Shown here one piece after another: positions 5,098 to 7,611 of a DNA stretch of 7,611 nt. Origin of the DNA: an uncultured Clostridia bacterium (GTDB lineage Bacteria; Bacillota; Clostridia; Oscillospirales; Acutalibacteraceae); contig CAMJHU010000078.1 of assembly GCA_946405565.1 (NCBI GenBank), positions 1 through 7,611 on the forward strand. The letters run 5' to 3'. Positions within the stretch are counted from its first letter, which is position 1. Each line of letters starts with the position of its first letter. The notes beneath the pieces are model-generated. The model did no database searches, was not told where the DNA came from, and worked only from the letters and a program-made list of their open reading frames with translations. The position numbers and the translations under genes are program-made.

Positions 5098-5973
5098 TCA
5101 ATAGCAATCCCAGTTATACAGCACGTCGCTGAAATCCAGACGCTTGAGCGCTTCACGGTTGATGAAGAAATTGCCTACGCCCAGATCGCCCCAGAGTACA
5201 TCGACGCCGTTGCTGCCGTCGGAATCGAGCTGGAACAGCAGGGTATCGTAATTATTGCGGGTGGTTCCGTCGCGCGGATCCTCCTGCGTGAAAAACGGAT
5301 AGCCGCCCATTTTATGTTCCTTATGGGACTTGCCGCTGTCATCGTCCTCATAATCCTCCACATCGTCATCCTCATCCGATTGTGTCCAGAGATACTCGTA
5401 TACCTCATCTTCCAGATCGTACAGGTCGTCAATCGCTTCGTCGGGGTTGCATTCATTCCACCGCGCCGCAAACAGCTCTCCGAACCGGCAGTCCCACACG
5501 GAAATGCCCTCTTCGTCCAGCGAGAAGGTCATGCGGTACTCCCCTTCAAAGGGGGAAAGCTCCCGTTCCGTCACGTCTCCGAAGACCTCCGCCGCACGGT
5601 CGGGCGTCACGGAAGGGTCGATGTCGGGATAATAAACCATCCGCCAGTCATCCTGCGGAGAAGGCACTTCCAGCGAACTGCCGTATAAATCATCATCGGA
5701 AATAAAAAATTGCAGCATTCCCTTGTGGGGAAAGTCGGGCAGTTCGGCAATGTCTTCACAGTTGATCTGCGCCAGCAGATACAGCGGATTGCCTCTGCTG
5801 TCAGTAGGCGTCTCCGCTCCTTCGGGAAAATACGGCAGTCCGCCGATCTTGCTGTCAAAAATGCCGCATTCCTCCGTGGAAAGACGGAAACGGCAGCAGG
5901 GAATTTTGGTGCTGTCGATCAATTCCCGCTTGATTTTGCCTGCCAATGCCTTTCTCTCTTTGATCTCGCTCAT
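5098..5973 (-). CDS. YwqG/DUF1963 family protein, paralog 1
   Basis: A 291-residue soluble protein of the YwqG (DUF1963) family, whose biochemical role is unknown. Family hallmarks: SKIGGLPYFP (41-50), YLLAQINCEDIAELPDFP (65-82), GMLQFFI (85-91), HKMGGYPFFTQEDPR (220-234), DTLLFQLDSD (243-252) and LWGDLGVGNFFINREAL (260-276). A strongly acidic insert at about 199-213 (runs of Asp/Glu) is absent from the neighbouring paralog and may be a flexible loop. ATG at 5973 is preceded by GAGGGAG (5988-5982) with an 8-nt gap. It follows the second YwqG gene after 27 nt with no terminator, so they are likely one operon led by argB. No signal peptide or membrane segment is visible. Confidence 0.92.
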   Translation of the reverse strand: MSEIKERKALAGKIKRELIDSTKIPCCRFRLSTEECGIFDSKIGGLPYFPEGAETPTDSRGNPLYLLAQINCEDIAELPDFPHKGMLQFFISDDDLYGSSLEVPSPQDDWRMVYYPDIDPSVTPDRAAEVFGDVTERELSPFEGEYRMTFSLDEEGISVWDCRFGELFAARWNECNPDEAIDDLYDLEDEVYEYLWTQSDEDDDVEDYEDDDSGKSHKEHKMGGYPFFTQEDPRDGTTRNNYDTLLFQLDSDGSNGVDVLWGDLGVGNFFINREALKRLDFSDVLYNWDCY

Positions 5974-6000
5974 ATTTCATACTCCCTCTTTTTAGGAAGA

Positions 6001-6810
6001 TCAGCAGCAGTCCGCATTCCAGAGGATGTCGCTGAAATCCAGTTTTTTCAATGCCTCATGATGAATAAAGAAATTGATGACGCCCGAATCGCCATACATC
6101 ACATACACATCGCCGTGTGTGTCCGCGTCAAGCTGAAACAGCAGCGTATCATAAGCATCGTCACGGCGTGGATCATCCTGCGCAAAACAGGGATATCCGC
6201 CGATTTTGTGCTGACCATACTCACTCGCGTCATTGTAAAACACCGTATTGGGAACATTTCGCAGACCGTACATACTTTTGGGATGTTCGTCAGGGAAAAT
6301 CTCCCCCCAACGCCGCAGGAATTCCCGCTCGAAGTGAAAATCATCCACCGTCAGACCCTCAGCGGCGGGAACAAATGTCATGCGATATTCCCCCTCGGTC
6401 ACGCCGTTTTCCGCCATCCCCATTTTCTGTACTGCCGCGGCGCTGCGGTCGATTTCGGAATAATACACCACTCTCCAATGGCGCTGTACCGTGGGATTCT
6501 GGTAATCCTCGCGGTCAAAGTCGCCGTCACTCATAAAGAATTGCAGCATTCCTTTTTGGGGGAAATCATCCAACGCGGGCAGTTCTTCGCAGTTGATTTG
6601 CGCCAACAGCGGAAGGGACTTGCCACTGCCGCCAACAGGAAGACTTGCCCCCTGCGGCAGATACGGCAGACCGCCCACCTTGCTGTCAAACACCGTGCAT
6701 TCGTCGGTCGTCAGCACAATTTTGCAAAAGGGAACCGTGCTTTCCCGTACGATATCCGCTTTGAGTTGGAGGGCGATTTCTCTTCTTGTTTGGTTGACGT
6801 TTGATTCCAT
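6001..6810 (-). CDS. YwqG/DUF1963 family protein, paralog 2
   Basis: A 269-residue soluble protein homologous along its whole length to the next gene downstream. It shares SKVGGLPYLP (43-52), LLAQINCEELPALDDFPQKG (68-87), QHKIGGYPCFAQDDPR (200-215), DTLLFQLDAD (221-230) and the ending KKLDFSDILWNADCC. I chose ATG 6810 because GGGG (6821-6818) lies 7 nt upstream. A TTG at 6828 in the same frame would overlap the argB stop as TTGA and add six residues, but it lacks an SD. The gap to argB is 14 nt, which points to co-transcription. The pair looks like a local duplication that has since diverged clearly. The function is unknown, and nothing here ties it to arginine beyond position. Confidence 0.92.
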   Translation of the reverse strand: MESNVNQTRREIALQLKADIVRESTVPFCKIVLTTDECTVFDSKVGGLPYLPQGASLPVGGSGKSLPLLAQINCEELPALDDFPQKGMLQFFMSDGDFDREDYQNPTVQRHWRVVYYSEIDRSAAAVQKMGMAENGVTEGEYRMTFVPAAEGLTVDDFHFEREFLRRWGEIFPDEHPKSMYGLRNVPNTVFYNDASEYGQHKIGGYPCFAQDDPRRDDAYDTLLFQLDADTHGDVYVMYGDSGVINFFIHHEALKKLDFSDILWNADCC

Positions 6811-6824
6811 ATCCGTACCCCGTA

Positions 6825-7611
6825 TCAATAGAACATCGTGCCGATACCGCTGTCGGTAAACATTTCAATCAGAATGGAGTGGGGAATTCTGCCGTCGATG
6901 ATGTGCGCTCTGCCTACGCCTTGGCGCACGGCTTCCACGCAGCAGTCAATCTTGGGAATCATGCCGCCCGAAATCACGCCCTGCTTTTTGAGCAGCGGCA
7001 CCTCGCTGACATTGACCACGGGAATCAGCGTGCTTTCGTCGTCCTTGTCCCGCAGCAGACCGCAGATATCCGTCATCAGAATCAGCTTGCTGGCTTTGAG
7101 CTTGGCGGCAATCTCCGCCGCCGCCGTGTCCGCGTTGATATTGTAGACCTCACCGCCGTAGCCGCCCGCAATGGTGCTGACGACCGGCGTATATCCCTTG
7201 TCAATCGCGTCCTCAATCACGCCCGTATTGACCTCCACAATCTCGCCCACAAACCCCAGATCGTCCTGCTTCATCAGCTTTTCCGCCATCAGCATTCTGC
7301 CATCCAGACCGCAGAGACCCAGCGCCTTGCCGCTGTGACGCATGAGGTGCTGCACCAGACTTTTATTGACCTTGCCTGCCAGCACCATCTGCACCACATC
7401 CATCGTCTCTTCGTCCGTGTAACGCATACCGCCCACAAATTTGCTTTCCTTGCCGATTTTATCCAGCATGGCATTGATTTCGGGACCGCCGCCGTGTACC
7501 AGCACGACATTGATGCCCACCAATTGCAGCAGCACGATGTCACTCATGACCGCTTCTTTGAGTGACATCGTGCTGCTGCAATTGGTGGGCATCAATTGCA
7601 GCAGCACGATG
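6825..7611 (-). CDS. argB: N-acetylglutamate kinase, N-terminus lost at the window end
   Basis: ArgB phosphorylates N-acetylglutamate, the second step of arginine synthesis, in the cytosol. Recognisable parts are SLKEAVMSDIVLLQLVGIN, VHGGGPEIN (substrate loop), NINADTAAAEIA, LILMTDICGLL, GGMIPKI and the C-terminal FTDSGIGTMFY. TGA is at 6827-6825. The frame is open to the window edge, but only sequence up to about 7564 reads as ArgB. The bases beyond are an inverted copy of 7509-7546 and translate to unrelated residues. The first roughly 45 residues, including the ATP-binding KYGGNAM region, are therefore missing. This is probably a sequence artefact and not a broken gene. It heads the operon with both YwqG genes. 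Confidence 0.92.
   Translation of the reverse strand, partial: IVLLQLMPTNCSSTMSLKEAVMSDIVLLQLVGINVVLVHGGGPEINAMLDKIGKESKFVGGMRYTDEETMDVVQMVLAGKVNKSLVQHLMRHSGKALGLCGLDGRMLMAEKLMKQDDLGFVGEIVEVNTGVIEDAIDKGYTPVVSTIAGGYGGEVYNINADTAAAEIAAKLKASKLILMTDICGLLRDKDDESTLIPVVNVSEVPLLKKQGVISGGMIPKIDCCVEAVRQGVGRAHIIDGRIPHSILIEMFTDSGIGTMFY
7509..7611. repeat. Nested perfect fold-back at the window end
   Basis: Bases 7509-7546 and 7559-7596 are perfect 38-bp inverted repeats separated by 12 nt (7547-7558). Bases 7566-7584 and 7593-7611 form a second perfect 19-bp inverted repeat with an 8-nt loop, ending exactly on the last base. Both lie in argB coding sequence, where such structure is not expected. Confidence 0.95.

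Noticed and set aside
7509..7611. CRISPR-like or transposon-end repeats at the right edge
   Set aside because: There are no regular spacers, and the arms are argB coding sequence reflected on itself, so a fold-back artefact explains them.

Overview
The window looks like part of a Clostridia (probably Oscillospiraceae/Ruminococcaceae-type) chromosome. The grounds are moderate G+C with A/T-rich intergenic gaps, strong GGAGG-type ribosome binding sites, textbook TTGACA/TATAAT promoters, a DUF5662 protein, YwqG/DUF1963 proteins, a Hol_Tox-type small toxin and an arg gene cluster. The taxonomic call is inference; no rRNA or marker gene is present.

Layout: almost everything is on the minus strand. 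At the left edge is a 3'-truncated DEAD-box RNA helicase (1-1606, -) with a good promoter and a leader of about 125 nt. Facing away from it on the plus strand is a DUF5662 gene (1919-2467). Convergent with that is a gene pair read leftwards from about 4640: argD (3408-4589, TTG start) and a gene for an unrecognised tail-anchored protein (2562-3380), closed by a strong hairpin terminator at 2462-2519. On the right, also read leftwards, is argB (N-terminus lost in a fold-back at the window end), followed by two tandem YwqG-family paralogs (6001-6810 and 5098-5973).

The most interesting part is the 490-base interval between the YwqG genes and argD (about 4600-5090). It holds a compact type I toxin-antitoxin module: a 33-residue hydrophobic holin-like toxin (4739-4840, -) and a convergent antisense RNA of about 90 nt (about 4659-4752, +). 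The two share a perfect 14-bp bidirectional terminator that contains the toxin stop codon. The two promoters and the first transcribed bases form an imperfect 55-bp inverted repeat with identical spacing. The toxin leader of about 150 nt carries two tandem anti-SD/SD hairpins that can re-pair into an exclusive middle hairpin. A 25-codon leader ORF ends in the loop of the SD-sequestering hairpin. This is the geometry of translational attenuation (as in ermC) placed on a type I toxin.

How the genes work together: ArgB (N-acetylglutamate kinase) and ArgD (acetylornithine aminotransferase) act in the same arginine pathway and are commonly neighbours in Firmicutes. Here they are separated by the two YwqG genes and the toxin module. 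The right-hand end (7509-7611) is a nested perfect fold-back that truncates argB and is most simply an assembly or amplification artefact.
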